The notes beneath the pieces are model-generated. The model saw only the letters and a program-made list of their open reading frames with translations, was not told where the DNA came from and did not search any database. A DNA stretch of 64,000 bases, taken from contig NZ_CP157804.1 in assembly GCF_040112705.1 (NCBI RefSeq), positions 1,730,001 to 1,794,000 of the forward strand. Direction: 5' to 3'. Position numbers and translations under genes: made by a program. Below are positions 1 through 8,296 of this stretch, piece by piece; within the stretch, counting starts at the first letter, position 1; each line of letters begins with the position of its first letter. This DNA comes from Flagellimonas sp. MMG031 (GTDB lineage Bacteria; Bacteroidota; Bacteroidia; Flavobacteriales; Flavobacteriaceae).

Positions 1-583
1 CTTGGAACAATTCATTGTTTAAAAAAACCTGTATTGTACTTAGTGCTTCGTTGTCGCTCACTTCAAAAGTCACGGCATTGGTATCTCCATTGATGATGGC
101 TCCATTTTGAAGGGAAACATTGGAAATGGAGGGCAATTCATTATCAATATTGATGACCTGCTCGGTAGAACTTTGGTTGCCCGAAGTATCCGTGGCAACA
201 ATTTTAAGGGTATAATCCTGGAATTTGCCCGAACTCGGCATTTTGGAGGTATATCCGGAAAGGTCGACAGTAATTTGGAAAGGTGCGGTTGTATCCTCAC
301 CCACTTTTTGGTCGTTGATGAAGGCTTCCACCTTTGCTACGCCACCCGCATCCTGTGCATTGATCTCAATCGTGATTTGATTGCTGAAAACCGGAGTTGA
401 TTCACTTGGTGAACTATTGGCACCAGCAATGGCAAAATTTACAGTAGGTGCTATAACGTCGGGCTCCGGAGCGGGCTCTTCCGATTCCGAGGAGCATGCA
501 TAACCCCCCAATAGTAAAATAACAAAAAGTCCAAATTTAATGAGACTTGCAATTTTGAATTCAGTTAGTTTTAGTAATGACAT
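1..583 (-). CDS. Ig-like domain lipoprotein, partial (paralog of the next gene)
   Basis: The gene leaves the window at its left edge, so only the first 194 codons are visible; the ATG is at 583. A hydrophobic stretch (about residues 16-29, GLFVILLLGG) runs into the lipobox Cys30 followed by SSESEE, so the product should be an acylated envelope protein. After a Pro/Glu linker (EEPAPEPD) come Ig-like folds with the repeated pattern APxVxF, VEAFIN, VGED and DTSGN. The visible part is plainly similar to the N-terminus of the lipoprotein at 633-2861, which lies 49 bp upstream in the same direction, so the two arose by tandem duplication. Domain reading is secure; a specific role cannot be assigned. 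Confidence 0.85.
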   Translation of the reverse strand, partial: MSLLKLTEFKIASLIKFGLFVILLLGGYACSSESEEPAPEPDVIAPTVNFAIAGANSSPSESTPVFSNQITIEINAQDAGGVAKVEAFINDQKVGEDTTAPFQITVDLSGYTSKMPSSGKFQDYTLKIVATDTSGNQSSTEQVINIDNELPSISNVSLQNGAIINGDTNAVTFEVSDNEALSTIQVFLNNELFQ

Positions 584-632
584 GGTAAATTAAATAAGTA
601 AATTGTTAGTGATAGAATGAATAAACTCCCAA

Positions 633-2861
633 TTAATCCAATAAGAAATTTGGAGCTCGATGATAGTATCCTGGTACGATAGATTTAAACTTGGACTCCA
701 TTTTTGGAGAGACAGTATAGGGATATGTATTGTTTTTGATCACGCCATCCAAATACCCATTATAATCAGGTATCCCTTGGTATCCTTTGATTTCAACCTG
801 TCGCACTTTAAATCCACCGTTTTCGTAAATCGTGTAAAAACCCCACGATTGAATTTCTTCTGGAATTTCAGGTAGGATGACCTGATTCTGTTTTTGACTA
901 TCATAAACTAAGTTCCATCGGTAGGAAATGTTGAGGCCATTGATTACCTCAGGGGTATCCGAATCAATAAAGATTTTACCTACGGTGTGCCCAACACCCG
1001 AATTTGTAATATTGATTTGGTTTTCAAGGAAGGTATAATCAATGGTCCAATCCACAGGTGTAAAACTAGCTTCTGGTTGACCCGTTCTTTCCGTGAAATA
1101 ATCATTTATACGAATATTATATCTGTAATCGGAAAAAACATTGCTAATGTAATAGGGTATACCTTCTGTAGGTAAGTACGTATATCCGTGCGACCATATG
1201 TTATTATGGTTGTTGTTGTTGAAATCATCTTGGTCAAAATATCCAAACAATTGCATGGTTGTACTCTCAAAGGACTGGCCATTCATGATAGGTTGATAGA
1301 TTTTTCGTTCCACACCTTGGGTAGTAAAAAGGGATGGGGTTACGACCAATTCAGGGTCAATTGTCCAATCCAATACGGCATAAGAATATTCATTTAAAGT
1401 ATAATTGAAAAGCTGAAGATAGATGGAGTCAGACCACAAGTCACTATTTGCATTTCGTCTTTGTTCAATATAAACCGTTGTGTTGCCATTGGTGTCAGCT
1501 GAAAAACCGCCAGCATAATCACGCCCATCAGCAGTGAGGTTTTGTATATCATCGGGATCAAAATCTGCCGTTGGGTATTGATTTGATTGAAATGAGGGCT
1601 CGAATTTATAATAGGTGTTCAAATTAATTTGTGGCAAGTTGGTAGGATCAATGTTTTGAACCGTAGTGAATTCACTGGCGTTACCAATGGAACCAGTAAT
1701 GTACTCACCAAAGGTGAGCATATATTCAAAATCCCCACCCGTTTCATTGTCGGTATGTAGTCGAACCATTTCCGTATCGCTATAGATTCGTTCCACATCC
1801 AATAACGTACCATCCATGCCCGAGGCAAAAACGAAAAGTCTGGCTGAATTGGGATTAAAGAATCCGACTGGGACATTAATGGTAATCAAGCGTCTTAAAA
1901 TCTCAATACGGAATTCGGCGCTGGACTCATTTCCCAGCTCATCCGTAGCTTTTATAAAAATACTAATCGGACCAGGATTAAATGCACCCGGGTCTAAATC
2001 CCAGCTATAGCTGACATCTCCTTCGAGCACTACTTGGGACGCATCCCCAATTAAAAATTCAACCGAGGCAATTGTTGAGTTGGCATCGGATACATCTGGG
2101 TTCAATTGTATGGGTTCATCCACAATTTGCCCTGTAACAAAAGACTCCAGAGTAATCTCGGGCCCTGTGTTGTCCGAAATGAAAACTACATCATATGTCG
2201 TCACATTATCGGCAAGATCTACGGCTTCTATCTTGAATGAGTTTTCACCATCGGTTAATTCAGAAGTATTCAGGTTGATTTCATAGGTGCCATCGGTATG
2301 CTCTTGCAACAGGGTACCGTTTAAATAGCTTTTTACGGAACTCAACCCTTCATTGTCGTCAACATCAAATGTGACCAAATTTGTGTCCCCACCGATTACT
2401 TGACCATCACCAAGTGAAACGGCTGAAATGGTTGGAAGTTCGTTATCAATATGAATGATCTGTTCTTTTGAGGTCTCGTTGCCTGAAGTATCGGTTACGG
2501 TAACTTTCAGCATGTAGTCCGTAAACTTTCCAGTTAGGTTGTTTTTTGATGTGTAACCCGATATGTCGATTGTTATTTGATAGGGTGCGGTTGAATCTTC
2601 CCCTACTTTTTCATTATTGATAAAGGCTTCCACCATAGCTACTCCACCCGTATCCTGTGCATCTACTTCCACAACAAATTGGTTGCTTAAAACGGGAGTT
2701 TCTGAGTCCGTTAAACTTGAATTTCCTGGAATTGAAAAATCTACTTCAGGTGCTATGGTATCCGGCACCGGTATCGGAGCAGGGTCCGCGGAGTCTGAGG
2801 AGCAAGAGTAAAAAATACCAACAGCTAACAATAGCAGTATAGTGGAGCGTAAAAAATTCAT
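633..2861 (-). CDS. Large lipoprotein with tandem bacterial Ig-like domains
   Basis: 742 aa. Signal peptide LLLLAVGIFYSC with lipobox Cys20, then SSDSADPAP and a Pro-rich linker, so a lipidated protein on the periplasmic or cell surface. Residues about 40-325 hold three Ig-like units, each with the DxxGxxxVxxxIN pattern of cadherin- or Big-type modules. Residues about 330-742 form a second, Tyr/Asn/Asp-rich part with no family I recognise. The gene is paralogous with the truncated gene at 1-583 and is probably co-transcribed with it. Bacteroidetes use such proteins in surface adhesion or polymer binding; that role is an inference only. Confidence 0.85.
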   Translation of the reverse strand: MNFLRSTILLLLAVGIFYSCSSDSADPAPIPVPDTIAPEVDFSIPGNSSLTDSETPVLSNQFVVEVDAQDTGGVAMVEAFINNEKVGEDSTAPYQITIDISGYTSKNNLTGKFTDYMLKVTVTDTSGNETSKEQIIHIDNELPTISAVSLGDGQVIGGDTNLVTFDVDDNEGLSSVKSYLNGTLLQEHTDGTYEINLNTSELTDGENSFKIEAVDLADNVTTYDVVFISDNTGPEITLESFVTGQIVDEPIQLNPDVSDANSTIASVEFLIGDASQVVLEGDVSYSWDLDPGAFNPGPISIFIKATDELGNESSAEFRIEILRRLITINVPVGFFNPNSARLFVFASGMDGTLLDVERIYSDTEMVRLHTDNETGGDFEYMLTFGEYITGSIGNASEFTTVQNIDPTNLPQINLNTYYKFEPSFQSNQYPTADFDPDDIQNLTADGRDYAGGFSADTNGNTTVYIEQRRNANSDLWSDSIYLQLFNYTLNEYSYAVLDWTIDPELVVTPSLFTTQGVERKIYQPIMNGQSFESTTMQLFGYFDQDDFNNNNHNNIWSHGYTYLPTEGIPYYISNVFSDYRYNIRINDYFTERTGQPEASFTPVDWTIDYTFLENQINITNSGVGHTVGKIFIDSDTPEVINGLNISYRWNLVYDSQKQNQVILPEIPEEIQSWGFYTIYENGGFKVRQVEIKGYQGIPDYNGYLDGVIKNNTYPYTVSPKMESKFKSIVPGYYHRAPNFLLD

Positions 2862-2974
2862 ATAGTTAGTTTAGTTGATGGGAAAAATAACTCTTTTAGG
2901 TAAAAAAAATCCTTTTTCACTCTAAAAAAGTAAGAAAAATCGTTAATCGGTAACACTGGGGTATAGTGGTCTAT

Positions 2975-3661
2975 CTAAACCAGATACGCAATTCCAATGC
3001 CTAAAATAATGACCACCACCTTGCGCAGATTGAACTTGTGACCTTGGGAAGTTTCAAACAAAATAATGGTGGAAATATGGAAAAATACCCCAATGGTCAA
3101 AGCCGTCAATAAATGCCCATAATCCTGTATCCACGACACAGTGGACAGGTAACTTCCCAAAGGCGTCATCAGCGAAAAGGCTCCGATAAAGAGCAAAACA
3201 GTCCCCAATTTCATCTTTGAATTGATTAAAAAGATACTTAGAATAATGGCTATGGGAATCTTGTGGATAATAATCCCGTAAAGTATGGAGTCGTTATCAT
3301 GTATTGGCACTCCTTCGACCAAGGCATGTATGGATAGACTCAAGAACAACAGTGTAGGGAACTTATTTTCTTGTATTTGGATATGCATATGCCCATGTTC
3401 GGCACCTTTGGAAAAGAACTCCAAAAAAACCTGCAATAAAATCCCTCCCAAGATGTATAGGGCTATTATTTTGGGGTCATGGTCATGATACACTTCGGGC
3501 AATAGCTCAAAAAACGTCAGCGATAATAAAAAGGCTCCACTAAAGGCCAGCAATAGCTTTATATTATCGTTATTCTTTGGTTTGGTGAACCAAACAAATC
3601 CAAAACCGAACCAAACGGCCAAAATGGGAACCAGGTAAATAATAGCGGAAGGAAAATCCAT
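2975..3661 (-). CDS. ZIP family divalent metal transporter
   Basis: 228 aa with about seven or eight hydrophobic segments. After the second or third segment lies a His-rich loop (EVYHDHDPK, then GAEHGHMHIQ), as in ZIP (zinc/iron permease) proteins. The metal-site helices are recognisable: HALVEGVP (near residue 110) and HKIPIAI (near residue 130). The second usually reads HxxPEG in ZIP proteins, so one acidic ligand is missing here. It is likely to import Zn2+ or a related metal across the inner membrane. It is divergent from the methyltransferase at 3718, with a 56 bp shared promoter region. Family good; metal specificity unknown. Confidence 0.8.
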   Translation of the reverse strand: MDFPSAIIYLVPILAVWFGFGFVWFTKPKNNDNIKLLLAFSGAFLLSLTFFELLPEVYHDHDPKIIALYILGGILLQVFLEFFSKGAEHGHMHIQIQENKFPTLLFLSLSIHALVEGVPIHDNDSILYGIIIHKIPIAIILSIFLINSKMKLGTVLLFIGAFSLMTPLGSYLSTVSWIQDYGHLLTALTIGVFFHISTIILFETSQGHKFNLRKVVVIILGIGIAYLV

Positions 3662-3689
3662 ATCGGGAATTAAAGGGGCAAAAATAACC

Positions 3690-3697
3690 TATTTTTG
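3690..3697 (+). promoter_or_regulatory. -7 promoter box of the 3718 methyltransferase gene
   Basis: TATTTTTG matches the Bacteroidetes -7 consensus TAnnTTTG and lies 20 nt before the ATG. I see no clear TTG element at the -33 distance. Confidence 0.5.
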
Positions 3698-3717
3698 CGG
3701 AAAGATTTTAGGATAGT

Positions 3718-4881
3718 ATGGCAGGGAATTTTAAAATGATGGCAAAAACGCTCTACGGGTTCGAACCTATCTTGGCAAAGGAGCTTCGTAATTTGGGTGC
3801 TGGACATGTGGAGGAGGGTGTTCGTAATGTTACTTTTGAAGGTGATACGGGTTTTATGTACAAGGCCAATTTATGCCTAAGGACCGCTTTAAAAGTCTAC
3901 AAACCCATCAAAACCTTTCAGGTGTTCAATGAGAAAGATCTTTACAGGCATATTTATGAGCTGGATTGGCCCTCAATTTTTGATGTGGAAAAAACCTTTG
4001 CCATCGATAGTATTGCCAATACCGAGGTCTTTGATAATTCCATGTTCGTTTCCTTAAAGGCCAAAGATGCCATCGTGGACAAATTTAGGGCCGTGGTACG
4101 CGATCGTCCCAATGTGAAGACCCAAGATCCCGATATCCGAATCAATATCCATATCTATAAAAACACCTGTACCGTTTCGTTGGACAGTTCGGGCAACTCC
4201 CTGCACCAAAGGGGGTACCGTATTTTAACAAACATAGCGCCCATCAATGAGGTGTTGGCTGCTGGATTATTGCTTAAGAGTGGTTGGGATGGCCAAACGG
4301 ATTTTTTGGATCCCATGTGCGGGAGTGGGACATTTTTGGTGGAAGCGGCCATGATTGCTTGCCATATTCCAGCGAATATCAATCGGGAATCCTACGCCTT
4401 TATGCAGTGGAAGGATTATGATGCCGAATTGCACCAGAAAATTGTGGATGCCAGCTTAAAAAAGGTCAGGGAATTCCACCATAAGATTATAGGGTACGAT
4501 AAGGCTCCTTCTGCGGTACGAAAAACACAGGAGAATGTGGACCATGCGAATCTATCGGATTATATCTCGGTGGAACGCAAGGACTTTTTTAGGACTGAGA
4601 AACCCGTGGAAGGGAAATTGCACATGGTCTTTAATCCACCGTATGGGGAGCGCCTGCCCATTGAGATGGAAGAGTTTTACGGAAGGATAGGGGACACCTT
4701 AAAGCAAAACTATCCCGGTACGGAAGCCTGGTTGATTACCTCCAACCTAGAGGCATTAAAACACGTAGGCTTGAAAACCTCGAAGAAAATAAAGGCTTTT
4801 AACGGGAAACTGGAAGCTCGATTGGTGAAATATGATATTTACGAGGGAAGCAAAAAGGATAAAAGTCAGGGTGATCATTAA
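3718..4881 (+). CDS. THUMP-domain class I rRNA (guanine-N2) methyltransferase, RlmL-like
   Basis: 387 aa. The N-terminus (KTLYGFEPILAKEL, then a THUMP domain to about residue 160) matches the RlmL/YcbY N-terminal half, which methylates the exocyclic N2 of a 23S rRNA guanine using S-adenosylmethionine. SAM motif I is DPMCGSGTF at about residue 197 and the catalytic motif IV is NPPYGERL at about residue 305, as expected for N2-guanine methylation. The protein lacks the C-terminal RlmK part that is fused in E. coli, which is normal in Bacteroidetes. A -7 box lies 20 nt upstream of the ATG. Family secure; exact target base is inferred. Confidence 0.88.
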   Translation: MAGNFKMMAKTLYGFEPILAKELRNLGAGHVEEGVRNVTFEGDTGFMYKANLCLRTALKVYKPIKTFQVFNEKDLYRHIYELDWPSIFDVEKTFAIDSIANTEVFDNSMFVSLKAKDAIVDKFRAVVRDRPNVKTQDPDIRINIHIYKNTCTVSLDSSGNSLHQRGYRILTNIAPINEVLAAGLLLKSGWDGQTDFLDPMCGSGTFLVEAAMIACHIPANINRESYAFMQWKDYDAELHQKIVDASLKKVREFHHKIIGYDKAPSAVRKTQENVDHANLSDYISVERKDFFRTEKPVEGKLHMVFNPPYGERLPIEMEEFYGRIGDTLKQNYPGTEAWLITSNLEALKHVGLKTSKKIKAFNGKLEARLVKYDIYEGSKKDKSQGDH

Positions 4882-5001
4882 GGCTGTGTGGCAAAAGGGC
4901 TAGTCCATTGCACCAAAAAATAATGGTAGGAAAAAGCGAAAGAATTGTTTAGATTTGGAGTGTGTTTAAAACACAACTAACTAACTCAACCAAATTTTGT
5001 G

Positions 5002-5026
5002 AAAGGAGTCCCAGCAGGGCTCCTTT
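5002..5026. terminator. Hairpin between convergent genes
   Basis: AAAGGAG-CCC pairs with GGG-CTCCTTT around an AGCA loop, with one bulged T. A T-rich run follows on the + strand. It sits between the convergent methyltransferase and VOC genes and touches the VOC stop codon, so it probably ends transcription in both directions. Confidence 0.65.
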
Positions 5027-5364
5027 TACTTTTCCGACCAAATGGCCAGTTCGTTGCCCGATGGATCCCTAAAATGAAAACGCTTTCCTCCGGGAAACTC
5101 AAAGATTTCCTTGCTGATGGTCCCTCTGTTTTGAATCACTTTTTCCTGGATGGCTTTAAGGTCGCTATGATGAAGTACCACAAGTGCACCATTCTTAATG
5201 GGTTCTGCACTCAGTTCAAAACCACCTGCGATTCCAACCTCGGAAAATGACACATAATTCGGACCATAATCCGTAAACTCCCATCCAAAGACCTCATGGT
5301 AAAAAGTTTTGGTCTTCTCTAAATCCGTTGCTTTGAATTCGATATAATCAATAGGGGTTTTCAT
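5026..5364 (-). CDS. VOC family protein (glyoxalase/bleomycin-resistance fold)
   Basis: 112 aa, a single vicinal-oxygen-chelate module pair: YIEFKATDLEKTKTFYHEVFGW at the start, then VSFSEVGIAGGF and FRDPSGNELAIWSE at the end, which carries the typical metal-ligand Glu (NELAIW). This is the length and layout of the small glyoxalase-like VOC proteins common in Bacteroidetes. Substrate is unknown. The ATG directly follows the stop codon of the DUF6048 gene (TAAATG), so it is the last gene of the rlmD operon and is likely translationally coupled. Confidence 0.85.
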   Translation of the reverse strand: MKTPIDYIEFKATDLEKTKTFYHEVFGWEFTDYGPNYVSFSEVGIAGGFELSAEPIKNGALVVLHHSDLKAIQEKVIQNRGTISKEIFEFPGGKRFHFRDPSGNELAIWSEK

Positions 5365-6120
5365 TTACTGCTCAGCTTCGGGTTGCTTCTTTTTTGATTT
5401 TTTATATAGTGGGATAAAGTAGGAGATGGAGTAGTTGTAATTCACCCCAAAGTTGCTTCCGTCGGTCACTTTATTGAATCCGGGAATCCAGAGATTGGGA
5501 AATTGTTCATCCTCAGTATTGGTGATTAAAAATCCCAGTCGCGCACTCATGCCCACAAAAATATTGGCGAAAAGTTCCACTTTCGCGCCCACGACAAACT
5601 CCAACCACGAGGCAGAAAGGCCACTAAATTCACGGTTAGGGTTTTCTCCCGGTAAAAATTCCTCGTTGAAAAATTGGTTGGTCTCGTACAGACTGTAATC
5701 GTTCAGGGTTTGGGTAAAGCTGGCAAAGGCATAACGCCCCCCAATGGTAATGGCGTTGTTCATTCCATACCAATTGGTGTAGGTATTAACGTCCACCCCC
5801 GCCTTAATGTAACTTCCTGAGGTCTCGTAGTCATACAAAAGTGTGTTGAGCAAGGTTTCGTCCTGCTTTTTGGTCTCGTTCCCGATTTCGGCCGCGAGAT
5901 ATAGTTTTTGGGTCAGCCGATAGTCGCCCACCAATTCCAGTCCGGTGTAATCCTCATCTGCGAAGGAAAGCACCAATTTACTGATATCGGCACCCACACG
6001 AAGTCCATATTTTTCCTTGTACTCCACGGTGTCTTTTTGAGAAAGGTCTATGGGTTCGCTCTGGGCCAGTGCGAAATAGGGCATGAGGCCGAATAAAATC
6101 TTAGTGAAATATCTTGACAT
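5365..6120 (-). CDS. DUF6048-type outer membrane protein
   Basis: 251 aa. Short signal peptide ending in YFALAQ, then alternating hydrophobic beta-strand segments typical of an outer-membrane beta-barrel (YTGLELVGDYRL, LYLAAEIGNET, IKAGVDVNTY) and a basic Lys-rich tail (KKSKKKQ). The length and its place directly behind a small Cys-lipoprotein and rlmD match the flavobacterial DUF6048 family. It overlaps the DUF6452 gene by 20 nt. The function of the family is not known; tight co-location with DUF6452 suggests the pair works together at the outer membrane. Confidence 0.75.
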   Translation of the reverse strand: MSRYFTKILFGLMPYFALAQSEPIDLSQKDTVEYKEKYGLRVGADISKLVLSFADEDYTGLELVGDYRLTQKLYLAAEIGNETKKQDETLLNTLLYDYETSGSYIKAGVDVNTYTNWYGMNNAITIGGRYAFASFTQTLNDYSLYETNQFFNEEFLPGENPNREFSGLSASWLEFVVGAKVELFANIFVGMSARLGFLITNTEDEQFPNLWIPGFNKVTDGSNFGVNYNYSISYFIPLYKKSKKKQPEAEQ

Positions 6121-6619
6121 GGATGTTATCGGTATTTTCTACATTGGGCTGAACGACCCTAATATCTTGAATCCAGTTTTCGGCACCCTCGGTCAGGGTC
6201 ACTGAAATGTTATTGTAATTGGTCACAAATCCGCAGGCTCTTGATATAAACGCTTCCCCAAGTTCATAGGAAATGGTCAGGGTATCGATATTCCCGATTT
6301 CCTCATTGGTTTCATCATCGTCGTCCGAGCCGGAGATAATTTGGTACATGGTGGTCACCGCATTGCTCCGTAAGGGTACCTGTAGCGAATCCGGTGAATT
6401 GGACCGGTCACCAAAGGTTGAATTGGTGAGTACACTATCAATATCAATACTTTTGATACGAATGGAAGGTACGGCCTTTGCGGCTGTGGTGTCGTTCACA
6501 TCAAAAAAGCCCAACACCAATAAAGGGGTGTCTCCATCAACACAGATGTCGTCCTTTTCGCAGGAAGATACCCAGTAAAATAGAGCGGTGATAAGTAGGA
6601 TGGGGATTAGTTTCTTCAT
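6101..6619 (-). CDS. DUF6452-type lipoprotein
   Basis: 172 aa from the ATG at 6619 (MKKLIPIL); an upstream ATG at 6646 would add nine residues ahead of the signal peptide and is less likely. The signal LLITALFYWVSSC ends in a lipobox Cys, then EKDDIC; this CxxxxxC start is typical of the DUF6452 family. The rest is beta-rich and acidic (SGSDDDDETNEE near the middle), with a later Cys in SRACGF. It lies 30 bp behind rlmD and overlaps DUF6048 by 20 nt. A lipoprotein partner of that beta-barrel is plausible; the function is unknown. Confidence 0.75.
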   Translation of the reverse strand: MKKLIPILLITALFYWVSSCEKDDICVDGDTPLLVLGFFDVNDTTAAKAVPSIRIKSIDIDSVLTNSTFGDRSNSPDSLQVPLRSNAVTTMYQIISGSDDDDETNEEIGNIDTLTISYELGEAFISRACGFVTNYNNISVTLTEGAENWIQDIRVVQPNVENTDNIHVKIFH

Positions 6620-6649
6620 TCTGTTTACCTGAGGGTTTACGTTCAAATG

Positions 6650-8062
6650 CTAGACCCGTTTTTCCAAAAGTACAACATTTTCAACGTGGTGGGTCTGGGG
6701 GAACATATCCACCGGCTGCACTTTGACAACTTGATATTGTTCTTTCATCAATGCCAAGTCCCTTGCTTGTGTGGCACTGTTACAGCTTACATAAACAATC
6801 TTTGGTGGTCCCACTTGCAATAACTGCTCTACCACCTGTTTGTGCATACCATCCCTTGGCGGGTCGGTGATAATAACATCTGGTTGGCCGTGGGCAGCAA
6901 TAAAATCATCATTAAATACATTCTTCATATCGCCAACAAAAAATTCTACATTGGAAATTTGGTTGTGCACCGCATTGGCCTTTGCATCGGCAATCGCTTC
7001 TGGAACGGATTCAACACCGACTACCTTCTTGGCATCTTTCGCGACAAACTGGGCAATGGTGCCTGTTCCTGTGTATAGATCATACACCAGCTCATTTCCC
7101 GTAAGCCCGGCAAAATCCCTGGTTACTTTGTAAAGTTCGTAGGCTTGGGCTGAATTGGTCTGGTAGAAGGATTTCGCATTGATTTTGAACTGTAAGCCCT
7201 CCATTTCCTCGAAAATATGGTCGCGTCCTGCAAAGCAGATTATCTCTTGGTCATAAATGGTATCGTTGGCCTTGGAATTGACAACATATAGCAAGGAAGT
7301 GATTTCCGGAAAGGTATCCTTCAAATGGTCCAGCAACAGTTCTCGTTGCTCCTTATGCTCTTCAAAGAATTGGATGAGCACCATAATTTCGCCAGTGGAG
7401 GAGGTACGAATCATCAAAGTCCTTAGTAGCCCTTCCTGTTTTCTTGGATTGAAAAAGCGCAGCCCGTTCTTGTTGGCAAACTGTTTCGTTTCCAAACGGA
7501 TAGCATTGGAGGGGTCTTCCTGTAAGTGACATTTTTTGATGTCCAGAATCTTGTCCCACATCCCTGGAATATGGAATCCAAGGGCATTTCTGTCCTCAAT
7601 ATCTTTGTGGGAGTCGATTTCTTTTTGTGTTAACCATCGACTGTCAGAAAACGAAAACTCCATTTTGTTTCGGTAGAAATATTGTTCCTTGGAACCCAAA
7701 ATGGGTTGGGTCGTGGGTAATTCCAAGTTACCGATGCGCTTCAGGTTATTTTCCACCTCTTTTTGTTTAAAATAGAGTTGGTGCTCATAGCCCATGTGCT
7801 GCCACTTGCAGCCCCCACAAGTACCAAAGTGCTGGCAAACGGGTTCCGTCCGTTTGTCGGACAGGGTATGGAATTTGGTGGCAACGCCTTCAAAATAGGC
7901 TTTTCGTTTTTTGGTGGTCATTACGTCCACCACATCACCGGGTACGGCATTACTGAGGAAAATTACTCGTCCATCTGGTGCTTTTCCCACGGATTTTCCC
8001 TTTGCTCCCGCATCTACCACGGTGACGTTTTCAAACGTTTTTCTCCTTCTGTTTTTACGCAT
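6650..8062 (-). CDS. rlmD: 23S rRNA (uracil-5-)-methyltransferase RlmD
   Basis: 470 aa. N-terminal TRAM domain (about residues 8-65), then the [4Fe-4S] ligands Cys76, Cys82, Cys85 and Cys178, then the SAM-binding motif YDLYTGTGT (about 328-336), the DPPR loop at 400-403 and the catalytic cysteine Cys427 in VYVSCNSATQ. These features define the RlmD/TrmA-type m5U methyltransferases; one Bacteroidetes copy usually modifies U1939 of 23S rRNA (target by family knowledge). First gene of the operon rlmD-DUF6452-DUF6048-VOC. Length is normal. Confidence 0.93.
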   Translation of the reverse strand: MRKNRRRKTFENVTVVDAGAKGKSVGKAPDGRVIFLSNAVPGDVVDVMTTKKRKAYFEGVATKFHTLSDKRTEPVCQHFGTCGGCKWQHMGYEHQLYFKQKEVENNLKRIGNLELPTTQPILGSKEQYFYRNKMEFSFSDSRWLTQKEIDSHKDIEDRNALGFHIPGMWDKILDIKKCHLQEDPSNAIRLETKQFANKNGLRFFNPRKQEGLLRTLMIRTSSTGEIMVLIQFFEEHKEQRELLLDHLKDTFPEITSLLYVVNSKANDTIYDQEIICFAGRDHIFEEMEGLQFKINAKSFYQTNSAQAYELYKVTRDFAGLTGNELVYDLYTGTGTIAQFVAKDAKKVVGVESVPEAIADAKANAVHNQISNVEFFVGDMKNVFNDDFIAAHGQPDVIITDPPRDGMHKQVVEQLLQVGPPKIVYVSCNSATQARDLALMKEQYQVVKVQPVDMFPQTHHVENVVLLEKRV

Positions 8063-8296
8063 GGCGCAAAAGTAAGTTCTTTTTGGTATTTCGGGGAATG
8101 CAGCTTCTTAAATTGCATCTAAACTTTTGGTTTTTCCAGCGGGAAAGGCGTGGTGAAAATTATATTTTCATCAATTAATTTGTAATTTGCGGGCACTCCA
8201 AGGGATGATTTCTCTCCCACGCTGCTTTTTCGAGACTTCGAAAGAATAAAGGTACAGTAGGAATGGTTATTTTATCAATTTTAATCATTTAATGAA

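Noticed and set aside
8063..8296. Possible regulatory RNA or riboswitch upstream of rocD
   Set aside because: 234 bp with no hairpin set, T-box or tRNA-like fold that I could recognise.
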